NCBI RefSeq assembly: GCF_000695095.2
Contig: NZ_CP011454.1
Coordinates: forward strand, 4,588,001-4,652,000
Length of the DNA stretch: 64,000 bases
From: Gemmatimonas phototrophica
GTDB taxonomy: Bacteria; Gemmatimonadota; Gemmatimonadetes; Gemmatimonadales; Gemmatimonadaceae
Direction: 5' to 3'
Each line of letters opens with the position of its first letter. Position 1 is the stretch's first letter. Of this stretch, positions 1 through 9,335 are shown piece by piece. A program made the translations under genes and the position numbers. The notes under the pieces were generated by a model. The model did no database searches, was not told where the DNA came from, and saw nothing but the letters and a program-made list of their open reading frames with translations.

Positions 1-3000
1 GTCCTTGCCAGTGGCGTTCCACGTCACGTTCTGCCCTTCAAACTGGTCGGCGTTCGCCACCAACCGGAAGATGGCCCAATCGCCAACGGCCGAACGGACC
101 TTGATCGGCTTGTTCTTCTTGAATTGGGCCTGCAGTTCCGCGTCGCGGCCGTTGGTCGCTGGCCACACCACTTCGTTCTTGAACGACCGCTTGTCAAAGC
201 GCGCTTCCTTGCCGTTGTTGCGCAGAATGAGCAAGGGGGTGTTGTCGGTAATCACCCCGCTCGCCAGCCAACGCACCATGGGCGTAGCGGGGTCTTCGGC
301 AAAGAGCGCGTTCGAGACATCGGCGGCGCGATTGAAGAAGTCCACGAAGCTCTTCGAGAGCTCCACCTTGCCGCCCCCTTTCGCCACCCAGGCGTTCCCC
401 TGCTTCTCAAGGTACGGCGCCAGACGCTCCTGCTGGAACACCCAGAGTTCGCCGTTCCCCGGAGCCAGGATGGCTTTGATATCGGCCACGCTGGCGTCGC
501 TGGTGGCTTCCGGATTGAACGGGAAACGCGAGGTGAGCTGATCAACACGCGAGCACAAGGCGCGGCCCCGTTCGTTCAGGATGGCCGCTTCCGCCGCCGT
601 TCCCGCCGCCGCACCACCACCGCCACCGCCACCGGCCGCTACCGGAGCTGCCACCGGCGGCGCGGGCAGCCGCTTGGCCGGGGGACGCTGCGACGCGACC
701 GTCTTCAGTACGGCTTCCGCCCCGGTTATGGGGGCCAGCAACAGCTGCTCTACCGGCGTGGCCAGCGCTCCGCCGGCGCCGCTCACATCAAAACTCTGCG
801 ACACCCGCTTGGCGGCCACGCGCGCCTTCGTCACATCGCCCGCGGCAAGCTGCGCCGCCTGCACCAATGCCTGCGTGCTGGGCGTATCCACCGCCGGCGG
901 CATGTTGGCCACCTGCAGCAACACGCCCTGCAGCCCCAGCAGGCCATCCATGTACGGCTGGTTCTTTTCCGACACGAACTTGTCGGTGATCTCCGGCGGC
1001 GTCACGGCATGCACTGGCTGGAAGTCCATGCGCATGGTGGAATCCACCGCCGTGTTCATGGCCACCGTCCGCAGCACCTGCAGCAACGGACTTTGCACAC
1101 CAGCCAGCACATCCAGCTTGGTAGCGGCATCCTTCACCGTCGAGCCGTTGATCACCTTGGCGCTTTGTACCACCTGCGTCCACGTGCGGCCGTAATCGTC
1201 GCGATAGCGGGCCCGCAGCGACGCCACCACCGAATCGCGGTTCAACGACTTCGCGGCCGTCACGTCACCCACCACCCAGGTTTCGCCCTGGAAATACCGG
1301 TCGGCGTTGCGGAACGCATCGCTCATGAATGCAGCACCCTTGCTGCTGAAGGCGCCCTGCACTTCGGCGGTCGCCATCAGAATGCCTGGCGACTGCGGAA
1401 TCTTGACCGGCGGCACCGCCGCGTTGGCCGCGCCCAGCATGTTGAGGTAGATCTGCTCGGCCCCGGTAAAGCGGGAAAGAAAGTCCCGCGCGTGCGACAC
1501 CACCGCGGCATCGGCGGCTCGCGGATACGGATTCACCGTGGGCAATGCCGAGGCGTAGTACTCGAACTGGCGACGCGCCAACGCCGTGACATCGGCGTCA
1601 GTGGTCATCCCCCGCTGCCAGCTTGAGAGCAGCACCGGCGCCAGAAAGGCACTCGTGCTGCTGTCGGGCGACGTGGTGGTAATCAGATAGGCCTTCAGCC
1701 AACCATACGATTCGCCGTAGTCATTGCTGGCACTCGGCACATCGGGCAGCGACTTGAGCGAATCGCTCATTGCCGTCCAGGCATCGGTGAAGAGCTGCTT
1801 GCGGAAGCCGTCAAACCACACCGGTCGCGCGGCATCCAGCAGTGCCGCGCCGCGCCACAATCCGAAGCGCAGGCGCAGCGGTGGCCCCTCGCGTTCGTAG
1901 GCGCCCAGCGTATCCAGCTGCGACCGCAACGCGTCGAGCCGCGACAACGCTTCCACACTGGGAAACGCCACCGTACCGGGAGCCGACTGTACGGTGGGCA
2001 GCGCCGACACTGCCTGCGCGGCTTCCTGCACGCGCGACTGCAACGCGCGATTCCCCAGCCACGACACCGTCACCATGATGAGCGCCAGCACGCTGGCCGC
2101 AATCCCGCTGCCAAACATCACGCGACGGGCGCGCTGCACCCGCACCCCACCGCGCGCCACCGACGCCGCCCCGGTATCGGCCAGCACCACGTCGCGCAAA
2201 AAGCGATCGAGGAACACCCACTCCGGTACCTTGCGCGACACGGCCGCCGACGCCACGGGCGCGCTGGGCATCGCCGCCTGACGGAAAAGCCCCGTCGCGT
2301 CCGACGTCACCGCCTGTGCGGCGGCGGCCGGGGCCGCGCCCACGTCCGTAACCACGACCGGACGTGCACCGGTGAAATAGAAACCGCGCAGCTGCGGGCT
2401 GGCCCCCAACTGCGTGGGGCGACACAGCTCCACCAGAAACTGCGAGACGGCCGCCTGGACCTTGCGGAATTCCCGCGGCAGTTCGTAGGCGCTGTACCGT
2501 CGATCCAGCTGCGTCTCACGACCCAGCACTTCGACGCGCCGTGCCCCCAGCGTTTCACTGATCTCGCTGAACGCCTGAGTGAGCCGCGGCGCGAGGCGTT
2601 CGGCGTAGTTCCCCGTGTCAGCCTGCGTATCGAACGCCAGCGTAGCACCCAGCGGCGCCCGTAATTCGTCCTTCGTGAAAACACTGGCCCACGCTTCGAA
2701 GTACGGCACGCGGTCCATCTTGGTGAACATCACATACACCGGGACCGCGAGCCCCAACTCCTTGGCCGCTTCGGCCAGACGCAGCCGCATCGCTTGCGCC
2801 AGCGTCTGCAGCTGTTCACCGTTGGCGCCCGCATAGAACAAGTCGCAGGGGACGCACACCACCACCGCGCGTGCGGCCGCCTCCCCCTTGCCAACCGCCG
2901 CCGCCACGCGCGGCGCGCGCAACGCCCGGACCACCTTGGCAAAGCGAGGCGCATCGGTGAGCAGCTTGCTCGACAGTTCGGCGATCACGCCGTGCTGCAT

Positions 3001-3429
3001 GGCCCACACATTGGCCGTCTTGGTGCTTGGTGGCACGTCGTTGGCCCCGGCGGGCACATCACCGGCCAGCAGCTCGGGATCGCCTCCCGAGCGTGCCACC
3101 ATCGTGGACTTGGCACTCCCTTCCGGCCCCAGCACCAGCACCAGCGTGCGCGAGGCGAATCCGCCACGCGGCAACCGCGTGCGCGCCGATCCAATGGCCA
3201 GCAGCACATCGTCACCCGGGTCGAGCACCGGCTCGGCGTCCTGCGGACGCAAGTACCAGAGCACGGCCCCCGCGGCAATGAGCCCCAGCAGCAGGAAGCC
3301 GATACGCACCACCCACGTGGCGGTCGTATCGAGCGTCATCGTCTTTTCCAGCACGACAATGAGCGCCACGGACACGAGGAGAATGACCGCGGCGATGATC
3401 CACCGGAGTGACTTATTCTGAATTGCCAT
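1..3429 (-). CDS. tssM: TssM (IcmF-like) T6SS inner-membrane protein, 3' end cut by the window
   Basis: This is the long inner-membrane subunit of the T6SS membrane complex, which anchors the baseplate and spans the periplasm. 1143 codons are visible from ATG at 3429, with no stop before the left edge, so the C-terminal periplasmic part is missing. Two N-terminal membrane segments lie at about residues 10-30 and 40-60. A Walker-A-like GPEGSAKST sits at about 101-109, and a third membrane segment at about 434-456 precedes the periplasmic region. A Gly/Ala-rich linker with GGGGGGG is seen near residue 950. It is the last visible gene of tssK-tssL-tssM, 11 nt after tssL. The frame has clear IcmF features, including the cytoplasmic NTPase-like domain with FTKMD. 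The Walker A is retained, so NTP binding is plausible. TssJ and an OmpA-type anchor would have to lie outside the window. Confidence 0.93.
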   Translation of the reverse strand, partial: MAIQNKSLRWIIAAVILLVSVALIVVLEKTMTLDTTATWVVRIGFLLLGLIAAGAVLWYLRPQDAEPVLDPGDDVLLAIGSARTRLPRGGFASRTLVLVLGPEGSAKSTMVARSGGDPELLAGDVPAGANDVPPSTKTANVWAMQHGVIAELSSKLLTDAPRFAKVVRALRAPRVAAAVGKGEAAARAVVVCVPCDLFYAGANGEQLQTLAQAMRLRLAEAAKELGLAVPVYVMFTKMDRVPYFEAWASVFTKDELRAPLGATLAFDTQADTGNYAERLAPRLTQAFSEISETLGARRVEVLGRETQLDRRYSAYELPREFRKVQAAVSQFLVELCRPTQLGASPQLRGFYFTGARPVVVTDVGAAPAAAAQAVTSDATGLFRQAAMPSAPVASAAVSRKVPEWVFLDRFLRDVVLADTGAASVARGGVRVQRARRVMFGSGIAASVLALIMVTVSWLGNRALQSRVQEAAQAVSALPTVQSAPGTVAFPSVEALSRLDALRSQLDTLGAYEREGPPLRLRFGLWRGAALLDAARPVWFDGFRKQLFTDAWTAMSDSLKSLPDVPSASNDYGESYGWLKAYLITTTSPDSSTSAFLAPVLLSSWQRGMTTDADVTALARRQFEYYASALPTVNPYPRAADAAVVSHARDFLSRFTGAEQIYLNMLGAANAAVPPVKIPQSPGILMATAEVQGAFSSKGAAFMSDAFRNADRYFQGETWVVGDVTAAKSLNRDSVVASLRARYRDDYGRTWTQVVQSAKVINGSTVKDAATKLDVLAGVQSPLLQVLRTVAMNTAVDSTMRMDFQPVHAVTPPEITDKFVSEKNQPYMDGLLGLQGVLLQVANMPPAVDTPSTQALVQAAQLAAGDVTKARVAAKRVSQSFDVSGAGGALATPVEQLLLAPITGAEAVLKTVASQRPPAKRLPAPPVAAPVAAGGGGGGGAAAGTAAEAAILNERGRALCSRVDQLTSRFPFNPEATSDASVADIKAILAPGNGELWVFQQERLAPYLEKQGNAWVAKGGGKVELSKSFVDFFNRAADVSNALFAEDPATPMVRWLASGVITDNTPLLILRNNGKEARFDKRSFKNEVVWPATNGRDAELQAQFKKNKPIKVRSAVGDWAIFRLVANADQFEGQNVTWNATGKD

Positions 3430-3440
3430 AGTGGTGGTCC

Positions 3441-4154
3441 TCAGCGCGTGGTGGCGGTGGCCGTGACGGCTGGCGCCAGCGCGCGCACCGAGTCCGTGCC
3501 ACTGCGAAGCGTGAACGCGTAGGTGCCCCAGAGCGCGAAGAGCAGGATGACCGCGCCAATCGCCCCGATGGCCAGCGGCTTGAGCAGCGGATCCGTGGCA
3601 TCCACGCGGTCGGCCGGTGGCTGCCAGTGCGGCGCCAGATCAGCCCCCAGCCGACGGATGCGCCCCAGACGTTCCGCAATGCGTTGCGTGGTGGCCTGCA
3701 ACTGCCCGTTGTCTACCGCGCCGTACTTGCCGCGGAAACCCAGCAGCAGACAGAGCTGATAGACCTCCAGCAGCTCCGGCAATTCCGGGCCGTCGGGGCG
3801 GGCGAGCAACTGATCCACATGCTGAAAGAACCACTCGCCGCCCATGTGGCCGCCAAAGAGTTCGTCCTGCAACGGACGGCGCGCCCACTCGGCCAGCACC
3901 GGATTCCGTGCGTTCAGCACGGATTCATCGAGAAAGGCCACCACGGCAAAGATGGCCAGCCGGGCGTCGGCGGTACTGAACCCCAGTTGCAACGCATCCT
4001 GTTCGGCACGGGCCAGCAGTTGCATGATCTGCGCGCGAAAGGCCGTCGCGTCGGACACCGTCTGCCGTTCGGCCCGAAGGCGAACCACGGCGGTGAGTGA
4101 TTCCTGCAGGGCACTGGCCAGACGACCCGGAATGGCAGGCGTCGATACGGACAC
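3441..4154 (-). CDS. tssL: TssL (DotU/IcmH-like) T6SS inner-membrane protein
   Basis: This is the partner of TssM in the T6SS membrane complex, and its cytoplasmic domain docks the baseplate through TssK. At 237 aa it matches the short TssL form. The cytoplasmic helical domain contains the family-typical AVVAFLDE (about residue 70), a GGEWFFQ stretch and LLGFRGKYG (about residue 140). A single C-terminal membrane helix lies at about 195-215 (AIGAIGAVILLFALWGTYAF), followed by a short Ala/Thr-rich periplasmic tail. No peptidoglycan-binding OmpA domain is fused to it, so cell-wall anchoring must come from another protein. It lies 11 nt upstream of tssM and 84 nt downstream of tssK on the same strand, clearly one operon. 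Confidence 0.94.
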   Translation of the reverse strand: MSVSTPAIPGRLASALQESLTAVVRLRAERQTVSDATAFRAQIMQLLARAEQDALQLGFSTADARLAIFAVVAFLDESVLNARNPVLAEWARRPLQDELFGGHMGGEWFFQHVDQLLARPDGPELPELLEVYQLCLLLGFRGKYGAVDNGQLQATTQRIAERLGRIRRLGADLAPHWQPPADRVDATDPLLKPLAIGAIGAVILLFALWGTYAFTLRSGTDSVRALAPAVTATATTR

Positions 4155-4238
4155 AGTAAGTCCTCGGCGGGGAGCGAGAAGAGAAAACGCTGTCGTGACG
4201 CGTCAGGCATGTCACGATAGCGGGAGCTGGCAGAACGA

Positions 4239-5606
4239 TTACTTCGGGAGCAGGATGGCCAATTCGAGATAGGCCCCGGGCAACGCATCGGGGACATACA
4301 CCCCGACCTCACGACTCTCCTGAATGCTGAGCGCGCACGGGCCGGACATGGTGAGCTCGAAGTAGGTAAAGTCGGGCTTGGGCGCGAGCGCCGAAGGCGG
4401 CATGGGCAGATGCTCCGTGGGCAACCCGTTGAAGGCGCGCCGCACCAGTTCCAGCACGAACTTCGTGGCGCAGGTCTTGGTGAGCCGTTGCACCCGGTCC
4501 ACCAGATCCGCCGCGCCAACGTCGGCCCGCACGGCGAGGAACCAGCGAACACCTGGTTCAAAGCAACGCGGATCGGCAATGGGCGACGCATGCAGCACAT
4601 CACTCACCCGCTGCAACGGCACAATAAGCGCCCGCGCGGAGATGACGACATCCAGATGCTGCCGCAATTGCCGCTCGAGGGTGTCGAAGGTGTCGGTCGC
4701 GGCGTCGTGCGCGTAGAGCGGTACATCGCGCGGGTGACTGGTCATGGAGAAGGTGCACAATGCCCCGGCAAGGCGGGCCAGCTCCGTGTACAGCCGTTCC
4801 GGTGTCGCCTTGCGTGTCAGCAGCAGGTGGCGGAGGGGCGCATCGGATGAACGCACCGCATGCAACAGCCAGCGCGTGGCCAGTTCATTGCCAACGTACC
4901 CGGCCGCTCCTCCGGTGGCGGTGGCCGTGGCCTGCGACAACGAGGCCACCAGCGAACTGCCTTTGGCCTCCAGCAGGCTCACGACCTGTCGCGTGAGATC
5001 GAGCAACCGTTCACTGGCGCCAATGTGCAGCACGGGGGGAACGAACGACGCATCAAGGCCGAACTGCCCACGACCGTCTCGACGAACGCGGGCAATCGGC
5101 ATTGCAATCACCTGATCGGTGAGCTCTTCATCGAACAGCAGCTGCAGGTTGCTGGCCGCCAGTTTGACGGTCAACGGATCGGCGCCGGTGGATTCATCAA
5201 CCAGCACTTCTTCCCGCACCTGAAAGCGGGCCGCGATCCCATACGTGGTATCGGTGAGGTTGCTGGCGTCGGCGCGCCAGGGTGGCACTGCGAGGTACAG
5301 CACCTGCCCGTCGCGGGAGGGCGAGAAGCGATCCGCCACCACCATCGGCTCGGGGCAGGGATCCGCGTCGGGGCAGGAGAAGACCATTCCATCGGGCAGC
5401 ACCCCGCGCGCCTGCATGATGACCAGGGTACCGTTGCGCAGCGCGTCTTCGTCTATGGCGAGCGAGGAGAGCCCGTACGAAAAGGGGGCGAGCAAGCCGA
5501 GCGTGCGCGCCGTCTGTTCTTCGTGATAGCGGCGTTGGGCCTGGAAGTGTTGCGGCGTGAGGTGCATGCCGTCTTCCCATACCACGCGGCGCGACGGCGG
5601 CGACAT
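4239..5606 (-). CDS. tssK: TssK T6SS baseplate adaptor, copy 1
   Basis: TssK trimers link the TssEFG baseplate wedge to the TssL/TssM membrane complex. The family start motif is seen right after the chosen ATG: VVWEDGMHLTPQHFQAQ. The domain then continues through FSYGLSSL, with typical C-terminal FELTMSGP and PGAYLELAILL. The open frame extends 37 codons further upstream to 5717, but that part is low-complexity Ser/Arg/Ala and unlike TssK. A GTG at 5615, better spaced from a GGAG, is an alternative start. The product is about 455 aa, normal for the family. It is the first gene of tssK-tssL-tssM and is transcribed divergently from the repeat protein gene at 5851. A second, divergent tssK lies at 7936-9282. 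Confidence 0.93.
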   Translation of the reverse strand: MSPPSRRVVWEDGMHLTPQHFQAQRRYHEEQTARTLGLLAPFSYGLSSLAIDEDALRNGTLVIMQARGVLPDGMVFSCPDADPCPEPMVVADRFSPSRDGQVLYLAVPPWRADASNLTDTTYGIAARFQVREEVLVDESTGADPLTVKLAASNLQLLFDEELTDQVIAMPIARVRRDGRGQFGLDASFVPPVLHIGASERLLDLTRQVVSLLEAKGSSLVASLSQATATATGGAAGYVGNELATRWLLHAVRSSDAPLRHLLLTRKATPERLYTELARLAGALCTFSMTSHPRDVPLYAHDAATDTFDTLERQLRQHLDVVISARALIVPLQRVSDVLHASPIADPRCFEPGVRWFLAVRADVGAADLVDRVQRLTKTCATKFVLELVRRAFNGLPTEHLPMPPSALAPKPDFTYFELTMSGPCALSIQESREVGVYVPDALPGAYLELAILLPK

Positions 5607-5850
5607 CAGACGCACAGGAACTCCAGAGGCAGAAGCAGAACGGAAGGCAGACGCATACGAGCCAGATCGTCCGGAGGATGGGTCGGCGATTGCGCCCAAC
5701 GGCTGGGGCATGAACAATTGAACACTTCAACATTACATTCGCGATCTGCCCACGGTGTCATGTTGGATGCATCATTCAAGGGCTGTGCTGTCACGGTTTC
5801 CCAGTGACGGCCGTTTCCGACCGCATCCTGCACCCGCTGATCTTCCGGAC

Positions 5851-7608
5851 ATGAGCGACGATTTCAACGCGCGATACCGCCTCCTCAAGTGTGTGGCGGT
5901 GGACGACGGTATCCGATCCCACAACGCGCAAGAGATGGCGACTGGCCGCGTGGTGATGGTCCATCTGGCCGATGCGGCGGGCCCCGACGAAGTGGAGCGG
6001 CTGCGCGGGCTGTTGGGTCGGCTACCGGCGCCGGACAAGAATCGCGTGCTCGAAACCGCGGTGCTCCCCTCAGGCTATGCCATTGTCACCGAATTTCTGG
6101 CCGGGCTGAGCTCATTTCCCGGCTGGTTGGCCACCAAGGCCGGCGCGTCACCGGCCACGGGACAGGCACTAGCCGCCCCGGCTCCGGTGGCTGCGGTACC
6201 GGCGGCCCCGGTGGTCCCAGTAGTCATAGAGACGCCGGTGGCCGCGCCCGTACCCATTGCACCGGCCGCGATGGCGCCGTTGCCGCCGGTCATGGACCTG
6301 CCACCAGCCCCGGCCGCGACGTCTGCCGGTGCTCCCGCCGCGGGCGCCTTTACGCTCATGTTCGGCAAGCCGGAGGTTCCGGCACCGGAGCCTACGGCGG
6401 CCACCGCCACCCCGGCACTGCCGGTCCCGCTCGGCGTGGCGCTCACGGCGACTCCTATGGAAGCGCCGGCTGTCCCCCCCGTGAGCGCGCCAATCGCGGC
6501 AGCGCCTGTCGCACCAGCCCCTGTCGCACCTGCGCCTGTCGCACCAGCGCCAGAGGCCCCCAAGGCGCCGGGCGCTTTCACCCAGATGTTTGGCGCCCCG
6601 CCGGTGCCGGCCACTCCTGCTGCCGATGATGTTCCCCCGGTTGATAGCGATGATTTACGGCCACGATACGAACAGCTTCAAGTCACACAAGCGTCAGTAC
6701 CTACGCCAGTGCAGCCTGTGGCGGCCGTGCCGGTCCCGCCAGTAGCCCCGCCAGTAGCCGCTCCGGGGGCGTTTACCCAGATGTTCGGAGCGCCCTCCGT
6801 CCCGGCCTCGGAGCCAGCGCCGCCGCCCGCGCCGCTGTCCCCGCCCGCGGCCCCGGCCGCCGCCCCCGCCGCCCCCGCCGCCCCCGCCGCCCCGGGTGAC
6901 TTCACGCGGATGTTTTCCGCCCCGGCCACCGCGGCGCCGCTGCCCCAGTCCATGCCCCCGTCGCCGGTCGCGCCACCGGTGTTCGCGCCGGTGATGCCGC
7001 CGGTGGCCACGCCGCCTGTCCTGACTCCGCCGGTCATGACCCCGCCGGTCATGACCCCGCCGGTCGCAACACCGCCGGTCTGGCCGCCCGCCAACGCCTC
7101 GCCGCCGGCGCCGCTCTTTGGCTCGTCAGCGCCGGCCGGTGCCCCCCAGGGCTACGCTGCCGCGCCGCTGCAACCGCCCCCGCCAGCCCCAACCCCGCCG
7201 CCGGTCGCGCCCATGACCGCGGGCGGCAGCCCCTTCGGCGGGGGGCCGTCCGTTGTCCCGCCCCCAATCTTTGCGCAGGGGCTGAGCACCACCTCGCTCT
7301 CGCCGCTCGGCGGCGCAGCCGCGCCGTCCAATGCGGCGGGCCCCAGCGATTTCACGCGCATGATCAGCAAGGCGCCGGCCCCCGTGGTGCCCGAGGCCGC
7401 CCCTCCCGGCTCCCGCCACACCGGCCAAGGCAACCGCTGCCCCAACAAAGGGCATCCCGGCCGGCCTGGCCGCCATCATTGGCGTGGTCGTAATCATTGC
7501 CGTGCTCATCCTGGTGTTCGTGCTGCGGCAGCCCGTCCCGACCGTTCCGACCAAACCCGCGGTGCCCACGGCACCCCAAGTAGCACTCCCCAAACCGTAG
7601 CGGCGTGA
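5851..7608 (+). CDS. Pro/Ala-rich protein with five GxFTxM[FI] repeats, probable frameshift before a C-terminal membrane helix
   Basis: No gene symbol is known to me. The chosen ATG starts MSDDFNARYRLLKCVAVDDG; the first about 95 residues look like the N-lobe of a bacterial protein kinase (ATGRVVMVHL resembles the strand that carries the ATP-binding lysine, which is absent). The rest is low-complexity Pro/Ala/Val, broken by five short motifs: GAFTLMFG (about residue 165), GAFTQMFG (about 240 and 306), GDFTRMFS (about 348) and SDFTRMIS (about 499). The annotated frame ends in an implausible Arg/His-rich tail at 7608. In the next frame, from about 7400 to a TAG at 7598-7600, the DNA encodes a good membrane helix (IIGVVVIIAVLILVFVL) and a Pro-rich tail. 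That frame is probably the real C-terminus, so a one-base extra or two-base missing error or mutation lies at about 7397-7415. The gene sits between two tssK genes; a T6SS regulatory or scaffold role is only inferred. Confidence 0.7.
   Translation: MSDDFNARYRLLKCVAVDDGIRSHNAQEMATGRVVMVHLADAAGPDEVERLRGLLGRLPAPDKNRVLETAVLPSGYAIVTEFLAGLSSFPGWLATKAGASPATGQALAAPAPVAAVPAAPVVPVVIETPVAAPVPIAPAAMAPLPPVMDLPPAPAATSAGAPAAGAFTLMFGKPEVPAPEPTAATATPALPVPLGVALTATPMEAPAVPPVSAPIAAAPVAPAPVAPAPVAPAPEAPKAPGAFTQMFGAPPVPATPAADDVPPVDSDDLRPRYEQLQVTQASVPTPVQPVAAVPVPPVAPPVAAPGAFTQMFGAPSVPASEPAPPPAPLSPPAAPAAAPAAPAAPAAPGDFTRMFSAPATAAPLPQSMPPSPVAPPVFAPVMPPVATPPVLTPPVMTPPVMTPPVATPPVWPPANASPPAPLFGSSAPAGAPQGYAAAPLQPPPPAPTPPPVAPMTAGGSPFGGGPSVVPPPIFAQGLSTTSLSPLGGAAAPSNAAGPSDFTRMISKAPAPVVPEAAPPGSRHTGQGNRCPNKGHPGRPGRHHWRGRNHCRAHPGVRAAAARPDRSDQTRGAHGTPSSTPQTVAA
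7021..7080 (+). repeat. 15-bp tandem repeat, four units, inside the Pro-rich protein
   Basis: Four consecutive 15-bp units follow the pattern NNGACNCCGCCGGTC, with two identical middle copies (ATGACCCCGCCGGTC). They encode the repeated peptide xTPPV. Such in-frame minisatellites change length easily by slippage without breaking the frame. Confidence 0.85.
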
Positions 7609-7661
7609 GAGGTGAGACCGCCGAATCGCGAATCGGAGGTCTGAGGTCTGAGGTCAGAGCC

Positions 7662-7880
7662 TGCGATGGATATCGAAGGTGAGAGTGTCGAGACAACAAC
7701 GATGGTGAGAGGTGCGAGTGCTGGCGTTCGCTCTACCGTGCCCTCCCACGGACGCCGCTGGAACAGCGGTCGTCCCCGCCGTTACCCCAAGCCCGTGTGG
7801 GGCACATCAGTGCGGAGGGACTACTCGCACCTCTCAATGTCGTAGTTGTCTCAACACTCTCACCTTCGATATCCATCGCA
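7662..7880. repeat. Large inverted repeat (58-bp arms, 103-nt centre) between convergent genes
   Basis: The left arm (7662-7719) and right arm (7823-7880) are reverse complements, with about 53 of 58 positions matching by eye. The arms share GCGATGGATATCGAAGGTG and continue through a GAGAGTGT block. The element fills most of the 327-bp space between the repeat-protein gene and the convergent second tssK, and it is preceded by three tandem GGTCTGA units at about 7638. Its position between two gene 3' ends fits a transcription barrier or a small non-autonomous mobile palindrome. No ORF inside it is convincing. Confidence 0.8.
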
Positions 7881-7935
7881 CATTCCCGACTCTCACGTCC
7901 GAATTCGGATTCCCGACTCGGCCGTCTCCCCTCTC

Positions 7936-9282
7936 TCATCTCAACACGATGACGAGTTCGAAGCGGGCTTCGACTAGTTCCGCCGGCACATACACGGCGA
8001 GGTTGCGCGCGCGGGCAATCGCGTCCCATGCCGCGCCACTCTTCCGAATGGCGAAGTACTGAAAATCGAGCTTCACCGGCACGGCCGGCGGCGGAGCGGT
8101 CACGTGCGCCATTTCGAGGCCCGGCAGGGCCTGACGAATAAGCGTGTCCACCACATCGGCGGAGCCCAGCTTGCACCCTTGCAGCACCTTGGGGATGAGC
8201 TCCTGCTGGCGCACCGGCGCACTCACCGCGAGGAACCACTGCGGCGCGTCCAGCCATGTGCTCTGATCCACCGCCGTGGCGTGCAGCGTGGGACGCACGG
8301 CCTTGAGCGGAATCGACACGGCGGCATCGACCACCGCCCCATCGAGCAATTCGTACAGCCGGCGCTCCAGTTCCTGAAACCCGTCCGTCAATCGCAGGTG
8401 ATCGTACGACGGGAGCGTGCGCGCATCGGCGCTAGTGGCAAACGAGGACAACGCGCCGACCAACGCCACCATGGCCTCCCACAACGCCGACGGGTGCCCA
8501 CGACGCACCTCGGCCAGATGCCGGATGGTGGGCAGGTGCGTGTTCACCGTATACAACAACCAGAACGCGCCCACGTCGGCCACGGAAAAGTCAGCCAGAT
8601 CCTGGTTCCGCTGACGACGACTGCCGGCCAGCGACGCACTGCGCGCCGAGAGGCGTTCCACCAACCGACGCGCCATCGCTTCCAGCCCGTCGCTCGCTGC
8701 GATATCCAACAGCGGCGGGATGAAGGAGCGGTCGAGGGTGAGATCGCCACCGGCTCCGCGGCGCACCCGCGCCAATGGCATGGCCGTGTACCCTTCGAGG
8801 CTTTCCCCTTCGAGCACCAGACGCAACGTAGGTGGTGCCACCTGGATAGGACGTTCCGTCAATCCCGTCGTCTCGTCACGCGTGAGCTGCTCGTCAGCAT
8901 GCCATCGCGTCAGTTGAGCGTCCGCCACGCGCGCCACGTTGCGAGCCCCCACGCGATACTCGGGGACCGCGAGGGACACCACCAGCGTGCTCTGATCAGG
9001 ACCAAACGCCGTCGCACACGGCTTCGGCGGCGGCGTGGGGCCTGACACTGGCGCATCGAAGAGCAATCCATCGGAGAAGCGACCGGAGACGGCATTCACC
9101 ACCAGCGTCCCGCTGGCGAGCGCGTCCGTATCGACGTCCAATTGAGAGAAGCCCCAAGGGCAAAACGAAATCGCTCCCACCTGAAACGCGAGAGCATCTT
9201 CGTGGTGTCGATCCTGCGCCTGCAAATGCTGTGGCGTCAGGAGCACGCCTTTGGTCCACAAAACCGGTGGCAAGTGTCGCAT
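7936..9282 (-). CDS. tssK: TssK T6SS baseplate adaptor, second copy
   Basis: This is a 448-aa TssK paralogue. Its start matches the family: VLWTKGVLLTPQHLQAQDRHHEDAL, then FCPWGFSQLDVD; the C-terminal part has FQYFAIRKSGAAWDAI and ends with PAELVEARFELVIVL. It aligns along its full length with the copy at 4239-5606, but with clearly diverged sequence, so it is not a recent duplication. It is transcribed divergently from tssB and is convergent with the repeat-protein gene, so it is apparently a single-gene unit. Two tssK genes in one locus is unusual. The copies could form mixed trimers, serve different baseplates, or one could have lost docking function; the sequence does not tell which. Confidence 0.9.
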   Translation of the reverse strand: MRHLPPVLWTKGVLLTPQHLQAQDRHHEDALAFQVGAISFCPWGFSQLDVDTDALASGTLVVNAVSGRFSDGLLFDAPVSGPTPPPKPCATAFGPDQSTLVVSLAVPEYRVGARNVARVADAQLTRWHADEQLTRDETTGLTERPIQVAPPTLRLVLEGESLEGYTAMPLARVRRGAGGDLTLDRSFIPPLLDIAASDGLEAMARRLVERLSARSASLAGSRRQRNQDLADFSVADVGAFWLLYTVNTHLPTIRHLAEVRRGHPSALWEAMVALVGALSSFATSADARTLPSYDHLRLTDGFQELERRLYELLDGAVVDAAVSIPLKAVRPTLHATAVDQSTWLDAPQWFLAVSAPVRQQELIPKVLQGCKLGSADVVDTLIRQALPGLEMAHVTAPPPAVPVKLDFQYFAIRKSGAAWDAIARARNLAVYVPAELVEARFELVIVLR

Positions 9283-9335
9283 GCCCTAACGTATCACCAG
9301 AACCGGCGCGCGGGCGAGCGGCGTCGTTTCGCTGC

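Noticed and set aside
124..1626. 500-aa open frame on the plus strand
   Set aside because: Arg/His/Gly-rich antisense shadow of tssM with no recognisable domain.
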